From positions 1 to 51,483 of the forward strand of contig FOIY01000007.1 of the NCBI GenBank assembly GCA_900111435.1: a stretch of 51,483 nt of DNA. Reading direction: 5' to 3'. Numbering within the stretch: the stretch's first letter is position 1; each line of letters begins with the position of its first letter. The position numbers were made by a program, and so were the translations under genes. Source of the DNA: Ruminococcaceae bacterium KH2T8. Its GTDB lineage: Bacteria > Bacillota > Clostridia > Saccharofermentanales > Saccharofermentanaceae. Of the stretch, positions 35,191-44,767 are shown piece after piece. Under the pieces are notes generated by a model that was not told where the DNA came from, ran no database searches, and saw nothing but the letters and a program-made list of their open reading frames with translations.

Positions 35191-36888
35191 ATGAATAATG
35201 AAATAATGTTGGAAACTAAGCTTGTTGGGGACATAACCGGATCATTTTATGTCCCGTCATACCAGAGAGGCTATCGCTGGGGTTCTGATGAAGTAACAAG
35301 ACTTCTCGAGGATGTATATCAGAACGGTAAGAAGAATTACTGTCTTCAGCCTGTTGTAGTTAAGAAGCGTGGCGATTCTTTTGAACTTATAGATGGTCAG
35401 CAAAGGCTTACAACACTCTATCTAATCTATAAATACATCAGAAATGTCAATCCGTTCTACCCGGAACCGACTTTCTCGTTAACTTACGAGACACGTGAAA
35501 AATCTGAAGAGTTCTTAAAGAGCATTAACCTCTTCCTAAAAGAGGATAATATTGATTTCTGGTTCATGGCTAATGCCTATGAGACTATAAAGAAATGGTT
35601 TGAAGCTGATTTACAAATGAGAGTGACTCATATCTTTGAATACTTTAAGGAAGATGTAAAGATCATCTGGTATGAAGTTGGAGAAACTGAGGATGCTATA
35701 GCTTTATTCACTCGCCTGAATATTGGTAAAATCCCGCTTACGAGTGCTGAACTTATAAAAGCCATGTTCATATGTAATCCGAGGGATGATGAAGATACAT
35801 TACGCCCTGAGGAAATAGGTCTGCGCTGGGATAATATCGAGAAGGAGCTACATAACGATGACTTATGGTATTTCTTGACCAATAAACCTGCTGAAGACTA
35901 CCAGACTCGTATAGATCTTGTGTTGGATCTTATGGCCGAAAAACCGGAAACTAATCGAGACAAATACTATACGTATTTCTTTTTTGATTCCAATAAAGAG
36001 TCACTTTCTATAAAGGATATAGAGAGAACGTTTCTTCTATTAAAGGGATGGTACGAAGACCATACGTTATATCATAAGATAGGATACTTGATTGCTTCAG
36101 GTTCCAAAAATGCATCTCTTCAGAATATATATAACAAATCTCTTGATATGACAAAGAGTGAGTTTAAAGATTATCTTGATAATCAAATTCGGGAAAGCAT
36201 TAATTATAAAAAGAACTATTCTGAACTTAGTTACGATATTCCCGATGATTATCCTAGAATATCAAGGCTGTTACTATTATTTAATGTTGAATCTGTACGG
36301 AGTAATGGCGCTGAAACACAATGGTTCCCATTTGACGAGTTCAAGTATAGCAAAGGGAAACCTGTCACATGGAGCCTTGAACATATACATGCACAACAGT
36401 CTGAAGGCCTTAAAACGCAGGAGATGTGGAAAGAATGGCTCAAATTACATATCCCCTCTTTAAGATCATTGGATTCCGATCATGAAGAGCTTATTGAAGA
36501 GATGTCTAATGCAATCGATAAAGAAAAGCTCGAAAGGAACGAGTTTGAAGCAATTCAGCAGAAAGTAATCGAATTATTGTCAGTTAAGGGTAATACTGAA
36601 TATATGCACTGCCTTGCCAATATGGCTTTGTTAAACGCAGGTGACAATGCTGCACTTAATAATTCTACTTTTGATGTAAAGCGCAAAAAAGTTGTGGAAA
36701 TGGATAAGCAGGGCCAGTACATACCGTTTTGCACTAAGATGGTTTTCCTTAAGTATTACACTCCTATCGATAAGAATCAGCTTCATTTCTGGGGGCAGGC
36801 TGATAGAGTTGCATATATTGAAGCGATGAACAAGGTCCTTGATGGTTATTTGAAAGAACCAATTGAGTTTAACTGGGAGGAGGCATGA
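35191..36888 (+). CDS. DUF262 and DUF1524 (HNH) protein, GmrSD-like
   Basis: 565 residues from the ATG at 35191 (GCGAGGTG upstream). DUF262 covers the N-terminal half: VPSYQRGYRWGSDEV near residue 20-35, then ELIDGQQRLTTLYLIY near 70-85, the nucleotide-handling motif of the family. The C-terminal DUF1524 part has WSLEHIHAQ near 405 and CLANMALLNAGDNAALNNSTF with KRKKV near 490-515, the HNH-type nuclease signature. Relatives (GmrSD, BrxU, SspE) cleave modified phage DNA. The gene is followed after one base by a second DUF262 gene, so they form a pair. Confidence 0.85.
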   Translation: MNNEIMLETKLVGDITGSFYVPSYQRGYRWGSDEVTRLLEDVYQNGKKNYCLQPVVVKKRGDSFELIDGQQRLTTLYLIYKYIRNVNPFYPEPTFSLTYETREKSEEFLKSINLFLKEDNIDFWFMANAYETIKKWFEADLQMRVTHIFEYFKEDVKIIWYEVGETEDAIALFTRLNIGKIPLTSAELIKAMFICNPRDDEDTLRPEEIGLRWDNIEKELHNDDLWYFLTNKPAEDYQTRIDLVLDLMAEKPETNRDKYYTYFFFDSNKESLSIKDIERTFLLLKGWYEDHTLYHKIGYLIASGSKNASLQNIYNKSLDMTKSEFKDYLDNQIRESINYKKNYSELSYDIPDDYPRISRLLLLFNVESVRSNGAETQWFPFDEFKYSKGKPVTWSLEHIHAQQSEGLKTQEMWKEWLKLHIPSLRSLDSDHEELIEEMSNAIDKEKLERNEFEAIQQKVIELLSVKGNTEYMHCLANMALLNAGDNAALNNSTFDVKRKKVVEMDKQGQYIPFCTKMVFLKYYTPIDKNQLHFWGQADRVAYIEAMNKVLDGYLKEPIEFNWEEA

Positions 36889-36889
36889 T

Positions 36890-39094
36890 ATGAGTACTAC
36901 ATTGCATTCCTTTATTGATATATTTGATGCGAACTTCGGGGATGACGAAAACCCTGTTATCCTCAAGAAAATACTGATACCAATCATCCAACGTGATTAT
37001 GCTCAAGGAAGACGAAGTCCTGAAGTTGAGAGAGTAAGAAAACGTTTTCTGGAAGCATTATATGATGCCATAACTGGTCAACCAATCACTCTTGATTTTG
37101 TATATGGTGATATAAATGAAGATAGTGTAATGACACCTCTCGATGGTCAGCAGAGACTGACAACGTTGTTTTTGCTTCATTGGTATGCTGCCAAAAAAGA
37201 AAATATCAACAATGACAAAATAGTATTTCTTAAGAATTTCAGTTATATGACTCGATATAGTGCGAGGGATTTTTGTGCAGAATTAGTAAAGTTCACGCCT
37301 TCTTTCCGAAGAGATATTAAAGAGGAAATAATTGATCAGCCATGGTTTCCTCAGGATTGGAACAAAGATCCGACGGTAAGCTCTATGCTTGTCATGATTG
37401 AAGCAATAGACGATAAGTTTAAGAACGTCCCCGATATATGGGAGCGCCTAGAGAATAAGGCTATATCTTTCTATTTTCTCCCTATAAAAGATATGGGTCT
37501 TACTGATGAACTGTACATTAAGATGAATTCTCGTGGAAAGCCACTCACGACGTTTGAACATTTTAAAGCTGAACTCGAACGTGAGATGAGGACGATGGAT
37601 GTGAGCTTGGCTAAGAGAATAATGGCTAAGTTCGATCGTGAATGGATGGATCTGCTTTGGATCTATCGTGACGCAGGTACCGGCACTGAAGCCGACATGA
37701 TCACTGATGACGAGTTTTTGCGATACTTTAAGTTCATATGTGATGTTATTTGCTACCGTAAAGGCGATTCTGCTCAGGATAGGAGTTATGATGAGTTTGA
37801 CTTGATAGCGTTCTATTTTTCACATAACAATCCTGAAGCATATAGTAATATCATAACACTCGAGAGTTTCTTTGATTGCTGGTGTGATATGCCAAAGTTA
37901 GGCTACAACAGCCCGACAGATTTCCTTGAATCTGTATTTGCTTATGGACATGAAGAAGGAAAGATAACAGTTGAGAACCGATATCTCCTGAATATCTTTG
38001 ATGACTGTGTTCATTCGTATTCTGATCGCAGTGGAAGAAAAAGACAGTTCCCGTTACCGAGAATAGTATTGTTATATGCTGTTTGCATCTATCTTCAGAA
38101 CTATCAGAATATTGAACGAGATCAGTTCATTAGGCGATTGCGTATCATTAATAATCTGATATTAAACTCTGAAGATCAGATAAGTGACAGATCTGATCGC
38201 AATCGTATGCAGGCCATCCTCTGTGCGACTGAAAAGGTCATGGTAACAGGCGCTTTTGACGATTCTATTGATAATAACTTCAATGCCAACCAGATTCAGG
38301 AAGAAAAGGAGAAGATGGTATTTGTTGAGACGAACCCAGACAAAGCTGAAGTTGTTTATAAGCTTGAAGACCATCCATTGCTTCGAGGTCAGATCAGCAT
38401 TATTGGGCTCGACCATCTGGATTATGGGGAGCGATTTGAATCGTTGTATGCTTGCGACTGGGATAAGGTTGATTGTGCATTAGCTATTACCGGTAACTAC
38501 TGGCAAACTGAAAGAAACAAGTGGAGATGGCAGTTTGGATCCAGTGCGGTTCCTTCTGCTTGGATCGAATTGTTCCATAAGAGCGCTAATACAGGGTATG
38601 AGCAGACATCTGAAGTACTGCTTCATTTGCTATCACTGACTTCTGAATTTACTGATGATTACTTGGATAAGCTTATAACTGATTATATTTCAGACTGTGA
38701 ATGGAAAGGTGTATATCCTTGGAATTATTACTACGTTAAGTACAATGAATTCAGACCCGGAAAATTCGGTAAAGCTGCAAATGGTGATGGTGAAGGTCGA
38801 GGTCTGTATACATTCTGGATCATGTGTACACAGCAGATGTGCTCAACGAGTAGCTATATGCCATTCCTGAAGTTGGCGGATGAAGAGCACCTTTCTATTG
38901 ATCATTACGGTAATCGCTTGATATATGACGATCTCTATGTAGAGAGTAAGGAGAACTGTTTCTTGGTCAAGAGAAATGATAACAATGAGATAGTTGATAC
39001 TGTACCGATTGATCAAAATGGCGAGGGTATAGATGTTGAGAACAGAATAAATAAACTGAAAGACTACATTAAGAGCCATTTTGATCAAGCCTAG
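36890..39094 (+). CDS. Second DUF262 protein, without visible HNH domain
   Basis: 734 residues from the ATG at 36890, with GGGAGGAGG overlapping the end of the previous gene. The N-terminus has ILIPIIQRDYAQGRRSPEV and MTPLDGQQRLTTLFLLHWY, and further on YIKMNSRGKPLTTFEHFKAE, which is the DUF262 core. The C-terminal half is a long unassigned region rich in aromatic residues (ITGNYWQTERNKWRWQFG). No DUF1524 H-N-K pattern is seen. Presumably it acts with the upstream DUF262-HNH protein, one as sensor and the other as nuclease. Confidence 0.85.
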   Translation: MSTTLHSFIDIFDANFGDDENPVILKKILIPIIQRDYAQGRRSPEVERVRKRFLEALYDAITGQPITLDFVYGDINEDSVMTPLDGQQRLTTLFLLHWYAAKKENINNDKIVFLKNFSYMTRYSARDFCAELVKFTPSFRRDIKEEIIDQPWFPQDWNKDPTVSSMLVMIEAIDDKFKNVPDIWERLENKAISFYFLPIKDMGLTDELYIKMNSRGKPLTTFEHFKAELEREMRTMDVSLAKRIMAKFDREWMDLLWIYRDAGTGTEADMITDDEFLRYFKFICDVICYRKGDSAQDRSYDEFDLIAFYFSHNNPEAYSNIITLESFFDCWCDMPKLGYNSPTDFLESVFAYGHEEGKITVENRYLLNIFDDCVHSYSDRSGRKRQFPLPRIVLLYAVCIYLQNYQNIERDQFIRRLRIINNLILNSEDQISDRSDRNRMQAILCATEKVMVTGAFDDSIDNNFNANQIQEEKEKMVFVETNPDKAEVVYKLEDHPLLRGQISIIGLDHLDYGERFESLYACDWDKVDCALAITGNYWQTERNKWRWQFGSSAVPSAWIELFHKSANTGYEQTSEVLLHLLSLTSEFTDDYLDKLITDYISDCEWKGVYPWNYYYVKYNEFRPGKFGKAANGDGEGRGLYTFWIMCTQQMCSTSSYMPFLKLADEEHLSIDHYGNRLIYDDLYVESKENCFLVKRNDNNEIVDTVPIDQNGEGIDVENRINKLKDYIKSHFDQA

Positions 39095-39113
39095 CATGCT
39101 GGAAGGAAAAACT

Positions 39114-39644
39114 ATGAGCAAGATCTATGTATCAACTTATGAAGATAACGGTATTACTCGTTATGCAATCTATGATGGTCGTTATGAGAACCAACTCTAT
39201 ACTGAGGACTTCAAGCCTGTGATCTTCGATAAAGAGGAAGAAGCTTTAGCTCGTCTTGCTGCATATGAAGAAGAGCGGAAGAGAGAGGACGCAGCTCTCC
39301 CCTTTACGCTGGAGGAGGCACAAAAGTATGCTGAGAGCCATTATTGGAAGTTTGCTTCAACCTATGCCAAGACAGCGCCTCATGAGTATTGTATAAAGAA
39401 GTGGCTGGTAGATGAAGATAAGCTCCTGTATGAGCGCTTCGTAGCAACTATGAAAGCAAATTTCGTTATTGGTTACTTCTATAATCATAAGAACGAGTAC
39501 TGCATCTTAGGAGACCACTACTATTGGTTTGGTACACTTCCGGACAATTTGGCTGTAGACCTTATAAACAGAACTACAACAGACTATCTTGAACTTAAGG
39601 ACGGTATATATTATTACAAAGGAATGAATCCAGAGAAGAAGTGA
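39114..39644 (+). CDS. Unknown protein sharing a domain with the N-terminus of its downstream neighbour
   Basis: 176 residues from the ATG at 39114 (GGAAGGAAA upstream). No known family is recognised. Residues about 60-165 (FTLEEAQKYAESHYWKFAS, then LLYERFVATMKAN, YCILGDHYYWFGTLPDNLA, VDLINRTT) align well by eye with residues about 70-170 of the next protein, so the two are paralogous. It is soluble and acidic at the N-terminus. It lies 19 nt after the second DUF262 gene, so it is probably part of that system. Confidence 0.65.
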   Translation: MSKIYVSTYEDNGITRYAIYDGRYENQLYTEDFKPVIFDKEEEALARLAAYEEERKREDAALPFTLEEAQKYAESHYWKFASTYAKTAPHEYCIKKWLVDEDKLLYERFVATMKANFVIGYFYNHKNEYCILGDHYYWFGTLPDNLAVDLINRTTTDYLELKDGIYYYKGMNPEKK

Positions 39645-39681
39645 GCTGAATTATGTAATTAAAGGGAATTGAAGCACCGAT

Positions 39682-41871
39682 ATGCCTGAAATATATGTGG
39701 GGAAGATTATTCATAGCAAAGATCATATAGAGTATGGTCTGTTTTATGATGATGAAAATGGTAAAAGGCAGTGGGCACAGCAGAATGCTCTTAGTATGAG
39801 GTATATATTCTCAACGGAAGAACGGGCACAGAAGACGCTTGATCATATAAGAGAAGAGCTTAAGCACGAGACCGAGAATCCTTTTTCAACAGAAGAAGCT
39901 GAGAGATATGTCAATAAACAAAAATGGTATGAAGCTTCAGGATATGCAGAAACAGAACCACGATCGTACCTGAATAAATGGAATATCGATCAAAAGGATG
40001 ATCCGGAATATGAGCGCTTTGTCGCTTATATGCTTATGAATGGACGTAAGCGTGGAAAGAAACAGACATATATAGTCTTAGGTGACTACTTGTATTGGTT
40101 TGTTAGAAATATTGATGGGTTAGCAATTGATTGGATAAATAGAACTGAGTTATCCAACCTAGATGTCACCGATGATGGTTTCAAGTACAACAAAGAGAAG
40201 GTTCTAGACAATAATAAAAGGAAACTGGAAGAGGCAAAGAAGTCGACCGGTGATTATATTGAATTCGAGTACGATGAGTTTGGTCATACCGTAGCAATGC
40301 AGAATGGTGAGTTCGCAGGATATATTATTGATACGGGATCTTTAATTCAGCATGCGGATTCGGTAATGCAGCCAGGCGCTTATGTCCAGCATTTCAAACG
40401 ACTGACTGATAATTTTGGCAACAACCACCTTTACAAAGTAATTGGTAAGGCTGTAAATTCTGATAATGGACAAGATATGATGGTTTATCAGGCTCTTTTT
40501 GGTGATAAAAAGATATATGTACGGCCATTGTTAGAGTACTTAAGTGAAGTCGATCGAAAAAAATTCCCTGAAGTACGTCAACGGTTTATATTTGAAACCT
40601 ACCGTGGGGATATCAAGAACCTAACATACGATTTACTGACCGTGTATATTTCAAGACTTGCTCAGGAATCCTATGGCCATTATGAAAAAGACGAAGATGC
40701 TGGTGACGACACATATCATCTCCCCTATATTGTATATGATGATGTGATTAAAGAGATTGAAAAGGCAGTTTATGCGTTTGATCTTTCTCATCCGGGATAT
40801 AGGCTTGATTTATACAAGAGTACCATGGGAGCACTAGGCATGAAAACCGTATTTGATCCTATAGATCCGTCAGAACTATACGGTAAAGAGGTCATGGCAA
40901 TCATATTTTGTGCTTTCAGAATAGAAAGATTCTTTGAAGGAACATTGTTGAGTTTCTGCAATTCGGGACTTATGAAAAAGTATCTTGAAAGGCTTAAAGA
41001 GATAGATGAAGAAGGAGATCATGTTCTCTCAAGAGAAGTAATTCCGCGACTGGAATACTTTAAATTCAATATTGGAGGCTTTAGAGGAGGGTATGATCAT
41101 TGGATCATAGTTTATGGCAACGATGGTTATAACATTTACAAAGATTATATGGAGAAGATCGGAGAGCCTAAACACAAAGAAATCAAAAGCGTGAACTTGG
41201 ATAAATGGCTTTTGCGTCTGAGCGATATCAAGCTCAATAATTGGAGAAGATGCTATGACGATGATCATGTTCTGGATGGTACTCAGTGGACATTAGTTTA
41301 TAAGTTTGACAATCTGAGCATTGAAAAGAAATATGGTAATAATCAGTATCCTGAGAATTATATCGAGTTCAAACAGCTCATAAGCGAGTTGGATCTCTTG
41401 TTGGAAGACTGCCCTGAAATGGAATATGATTCTAAGCAGGCTATTGAATTAGCTCATACTGATGAAATCGAAATGGATAAAGAGAAACGCGAACGCCTGC
41501 GAATGATGCGAAAGAATTCATATCATAATATCGATTTGTTAGAAATAAAAACATATGCTGAAAGTCTCTTAAAATATGCTGAGGCAAATGATCCTAATCC
41601 GTTACCTCAATGTTTTGAATATGTTAGAGATATAGTAATAAATGCTAATAAGGGTGTTTCAAGACTCAGACATGCTTCCACATATGATAACTTCCAGTTG
41701 GCAGAAATAATAAGAAATGACTGGAAGAAGGCAATGGATTCTGAAGTCGGCTTACCGGTTTACTATATGAGAATAAGCGATACTCCTGCTCGAAGAAAGG
41801 CCAATAAAGAAATGGCTGATATGATCGAGATGGTAGACAATCTAATATCAAACCCTCATGGAATAAGATGA
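39682..41871 (+). CDS. Large unknown protein: neighbour-like N-domain, DUF1653 domain, long C-terminal region
   Basis: 729 residues. Residues about 1-170 repeat the domain of the preceding gene (FSTEEAERYVNKQKW, PEYERFVAYM, YIVLGDYLYWF, AIDWINRT). DUF1653 follows at about 230-300 (GAYVQHFKRLTDNFGNNHLY, then MMVYQALFGDKKIYVRPL). DUF1653 normally occurs as a small stand-alone domain. The remaining 430 residues are helical and unassigned, with acidic stretches. No catalytic motif is evident. With the DUF262 pair it may form a four-gene defence system that I do not recognise as described. Confidence 0.6.
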   Translation: MPEIYVGKIIHSKDHIEYGLFYDDENGKRQWAQQNALSMRYIFSTEERAQKTLDHIREELKHETENPFSTEEAERYVNKQKWYEASGYAETEPRSYLNKWNIDQKDDPEYERFVAYMLMNGRKRGKKQTYIVLGDYLYWFVRNIDGLAIDWINRTELSNLDVTDDGFKYNKEKVLDNNKRKLEEAKKSTGDYIEFEYDEFGHTVAMQNGEFAGYIIDTGSLIQHADSVMQPGAYVQHFKRLTDNFGNNHLYKVIGKAVNSDNGQDMMVYQALFGDKKIYVRPLLEYLSEVDRKKFPEVRQRFIFETYRGDIKNLTYDLLTVYISRLAQESYGHYEKDEDAGDDTYHLPYIVYDDVIKEIEKAVYAFDLSHPGYRLDLYKSTMGALGMKTVFDPIDPSELYGKEVMAIIFCAFRIERFFEGTLLSFCNSGLMKKYLERLKEIDEEGDHVLSREVIPRLEYFKFNIGGFRGGYDHWIIVYGNDGYNIYKDYMEKIGEPKHKEIKSVNLDKWLLRLSDIKLNNWRRCYDDDHVLDGTQWTLVYKFDNLSIEKKYGNNQYPENYIEFKQLISELDLLLEDCPEMEYDSKQAIELAHTDEIEMDKEKRERLRMMRKNSYHNIDLLEIKTYAESLLKYAEANDPNPLPQCFEYVRDIVINANKGVSRLRHASTYDNFQLAEIIRNDWKKAMDSEVGLPVYYMRISDTPARRKANKEMADMIEMVDNLISNPHGIR

Positions 41872-41890
41872 ATCGGACAGATCGAATGAG

Positions 41891-44146
41891 CTATGAATCC
41901 TTTCTTTTCAGCAGTTTATCGATTTGTTTTATTGTATTCTCGATGATAACCAAGTTGTCTTTTGATTGCTTGAGTAGTTTTTTATCCTTATCGGTGGGCT
42001 TCATACTCTCCATTTGCTTTATGCTGGCAATCCATTCCTCGTAGTCATTCTTGAGCTTGTTCTGAACAAGTACTACTTCATCCTTGTTTTTCTTGGTCTT
42101 AAGTAGTGCCAGATCACAATATGTCAGAATATTGGCGCATTCTGAGATGATATTACCTCTAGAGGATAGAAATTTTAAGGATGTAGCGGACATGCCTCCG
42201 CTACCGAGCATGCTGAGAAGAGCGCCACCACCGGTAATTATTGCCGTTCCGCCACTCATTCCCATTCCGCCAGCCGCAAGTGCACCTCCACCAACAGCGG
42301 CGAGACTGGCATTTGTTAAGGCTACACCAGATAATCCTGCGAAAGATTCGCCAACAAGAGCAACAGCAATTGTTGGAGCAAATGCAAAAGCTAGACCACC
42401 ACTAGCAGCAGTTATTACCATTGTTGTTGTAACTCCGGTCACTATCTTCTTAACTGTGCCATTAAGGAGCAATTCGTACTTTTTGATGGCGTCAGTAATA
42501 TCTTTGTAGATTGGCTTATCGATATAACTTTGAAGGACAGTGAATATCTCGGCCTCGTAATCACAATTTATACGAAGTGACTTATAGCTCTTATCCTCTT
42601 CAACACTATTTCCGAGTCCGTAGTAGGGATTGAAACGATATAATTCCATTGCGACTAAGTACAGCCATGATTTATCGCCCTTTTTATCAGCTTCATCTCG
42701 GAGTGCAAGGTATAGTTCTGGCTCGTCAGTAATTAAAGGATACTGTTCTGAGTTTGGGAGTGTCTTTTGCCACTCTTCAAGCCACTGCTCTTTGTTGGCT
42801 TTTTTCTTGCTTGTTGTTTTTGAGATATCATATAAGACTTTCTGAAGTTCGAGCGAATAAAGAATTCTTCCCTGAGATTCAGTAAGTGTGAACTGAGCGA
42901 TATCAATCTCATGTTCGAGAGCATACTTAGTACGCTCAACTTCACGCTGTGCTATATCATCCTGAAGTTTTTTGATATCTTCCTTCATATATGCGTAATC
43001 TGCCTTGACTGCTATAGCAAATCTAGCTATGCCGACATAATTCAGATTAACGAAGATGGACGCATAGTTTTGAGTTGCTACGCCCTTGATTACAGTAGCG
43101 GATGTCGTTGCTGCAAAGAATGTCCCTGATGATATAGTGAGCATTCGAGTAAGTCTTCTATTATTGAACGGAAGGATGTTATCCAGTTCGATAGACTTAA
43201 GACCCTCAATAGATTTGATCTTCTTATCGCTAATCTCATAGCATAGACGAGAAATAAGGAAGTAACCTCGAACTATGCATTCATTAGCCAATACCGGTAA
43301 GCAGTGCATGAAGCCATGATATATAATGCCAAGTTCTGTACGCAGATCGAATCTTACGCCCTTAACTGCGGTGCCATTGAAGAGTTTTGAAATCCATTTC
43401 GATAGAGCCATACTATCATCTTTGAATTTGACTTTTACATTCTTAAAGAACGGCAATGATGACATTTCCTTCATGAATGATAGGATAGGGCCTGGGATGC
43501 CGGTACCTCTGCCGACGGAACTGCTGGATCCAGCCATATCGCTTATAAGGTGAAACATCCAATGAATAGTTCCGAAAAGTATCTTTTCTGGAACTGTTTT
43601 ACCTATATACATCCATCCTGGGACTGGTACAGGTGGAAGAATGAAGTTTCCGTTAACATCAGTACCAAAACATTTTCCAGTAAACTGCATAAGTAATGAG
43701 AAGAAAAGACCTGCCAAAGTAGGATGATGTGAAAAATCACGTAGGTGATGTTGAAGACCTCCCCCGAATGCATCCTTGGCGGCATCGCCTGGCATATGGA
43801 AAGATTTTTCTAGATGTTTGATAGCGCCATCTAGAGAGGAGCCTTTATACCCAGTGACGTTTGCAGCTTTGACGACAAACTTGTTGATTTTCTCGCTTCC
43901 CCAGTTTTGAGCATCCTCAAGAGATAAATCTCCGACTAGCAAGATATCTATAAGAGCTGTGAGTAGACCGCTGGCAGCTGCTACAGCAAAGTCAGTCTTC
44001 TCATAGAAGGGCACTTGTTCATCGAATTGAAGCTTTATGTCTTCAAAGTTGTAATCTTCGTCAGGAGTGAATGAAGGGATTAATTTAGTAGACAAAGAAA
44101 GGTCTAAGTTGTTATCAGGTAAAGCGGGAAGATTCTTGTTTTCCAT
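41891..44146 (-). CDS. Large protein with glycine-rich membrane segment, possible effector
   Basis: 751 residues from the ATG at 44146 on the minus strand, with AGGAG before it. It is the only minus-strand gene and converges on the unknown gene before it. The N-terminal 400 residues are soluble with some hydrophobic stretches. A helical charged region covers about 400-460 (IKKLQDDIAQREVERTKY). Near 600-690 comes a glycine/alanine-rich hydrophobic block (VALVGESFAGLSGVAL, then AAVGGGALAAGGMGMSGG) with glycine-zipper character, then a charged coiled tail. This suggests membrane insertion and perhaps pore formation, as in cell-killing effectors of defence systems. The family is not recognised. 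Confidence 0.6.
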   Translation of the reverse strand: MENKNLPALPDNNLDLSLSTKLIPSFTPDEDYNFEDIKLQFDEQVPFYEKTDFAVAAASGLLTALIDILLVGDLSLEDAQNWGSEKINKFVVKAANVTGYKGSSLDGAIKHLEKSFHMPGDAAKDAFGGGLQHHLRDFSHHPTLAGLFFSLLMQFTGKCFGTDVNGNFILPPVPVPGWMYIGKTVPEKILFGTIHWMFHLISDMAGSSSSVGRGTGIPGPILSFMKEMSSLPFFKNVKVKFKDDSMALSKWISKLFNGTAVKGVRFDLRTELGIIYHGFMHCLPVLANECIVRGYFLISRLCYEISDKKIKSIEGLKSIELDNILPFNNRRLTRMLTISSGTFFAATTSATVIKGVATQNYASIFVNLNYVGIARFAIAVKADYAYMKEDIKKLQDDIAQREVERTKYALEHEIDIAQFTLTESQGRILYSLELQKVLYDISKTTSKKKANKEQWLEEWQKTLPNSEQYPLITDEPELYLALRDEADKKGDKSWLYLVAMELYRFNPYYGLGNSVEEDKSYKSLRINCDYEAEIFTVLQSYIDKPIYKDITDAIKKYELLLNGTVKKIVTGVTTTMVITAASGGLAFAFAPTIAVALVGESFAGLSGVALTNASLAAVGGGALAAGGMGMSGGTAIITGGGALLSMLGSGGMSATSLKFLSSRGNIISECANILTYCDLALLKTKKNKDEVVLVQNKLKNDYEEWIASIKQMESMKPTDKDKKLLKQSKDNLVIIENTIKQIDKLLKRKDS

Positions 44147-44472
44147 GGCTTGACTCCTGTGTGTGTGTGCTAAATACGAGCATAACCTTACATATATATT
44201 ATAAGGAAACCGATATTGCTTTTGAGTGAATAATATATGAACGAAAGTCAAGCAATTCATATTTGGGTGATTATCCCAGGATGGGTCATGTTTAATTCAT
44301 GAACCATGGTACGGGTCACAGTTGACCCCTGCATTATATTGAACTTAATCACCTGAAAAGTTTATATAACTGAAAGGAAAACACCTCTCCTATTATAAGC
44401 GATTCTATTAGTGTAGAGTAATGCTTTATCTACGTAGCCTAATCTATAAATATATCATGGTTTCCGCTCCAT

Positions 44473-44484
44473 TAATGGGACAGT
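44473..44484. repeat. 12-bp inverted repeat, right copy, flanking the cargo
   Basis: TAATGGGACAGT, the exact reverse complement of 22639-22650. It lies between the end of the last cargo gene and the promoter region of the recombination module, where a cargo boundary is expected. Confidence 0.45.
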
Positions 44485-44623
44485 AGAGTGTGAAAAGACT
44501 TTCAAAATTTGTAACAATTCTCGTATTGTCGAAGTGATGAGGATTTGCGCCTATTGTTACATTTTTCAGTGGTTTTGAGGTATTGAAACCGCTAATAAGC
44601 CGTGTTATCATCCTGTCATCAAA

Positions 44624-44637
44624 AGAACACTTGTTCG
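44624..44637 (-). promoter_or_regulatory. LexA (DinR)-type SOS box
   Basis: Read on the minus strand, the site is CGAACAAGTGTTCT, matching 13 of 14 positions of the Bacillus-type consensus CGAACRNRYGTTYC. It is followed directly by a -10-like TAATAT at 44638-44643, with a -35-like CTGTCA at 44613-44618 (19-bp spacer), so LexA would block the polymerase that serves the gene at 44768. Confidence 0.65.
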
Positions 44638-44767
44638 TAATATTTCCGATTTCTCTCGTTAAGGGAATAAAAACGGACTAGAGGCCTAACCAATATCAGA
44701 AGTTTGATGAAGCGAACCAGATAACAGAAGATTACGGTATTGTTTTTCGATTACAAGGAGAAATAAG

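Larger units (their letters stand above)
44147..44767. other. 620-bp non-coding junction between cargo and recombination module
   Basis: No gene is visible on either strand. It holds inverted repeats GGGTCATG/CATGAACC at 44283-44305 (one mismatch) and GGGTCA/TGACCC at 44313-44328, the right 12-bp cargo-flanking repeat at 44473-44484, a hairpin of AGTGGTTT and AAACCGCT near 44570-44593, and a LexA-like box at 44624-44637. A minus-strand TATAAT at 44203-44198 could serve the gene at 41891-44146. It looks like a composite of an old insertion boundary and the promoter region of the ImmA/IrrE operon. Confidence 0.5.

Noticed and set aside
42084..42509. Plus-strand open frame inside the minus-strand membrane-protein gene
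   Set aside because: It lies opposite the Gly/Ala-rich block and is explained by its GC-rich codons; no ribosome binding site.
44313..44328. GGGTCA/TGACCC palindrome as the end of a known insertion sequence
   Set aside because: No transposase nearby and I cannot match it to a specific family, so it is only listed as an inverted repeat.
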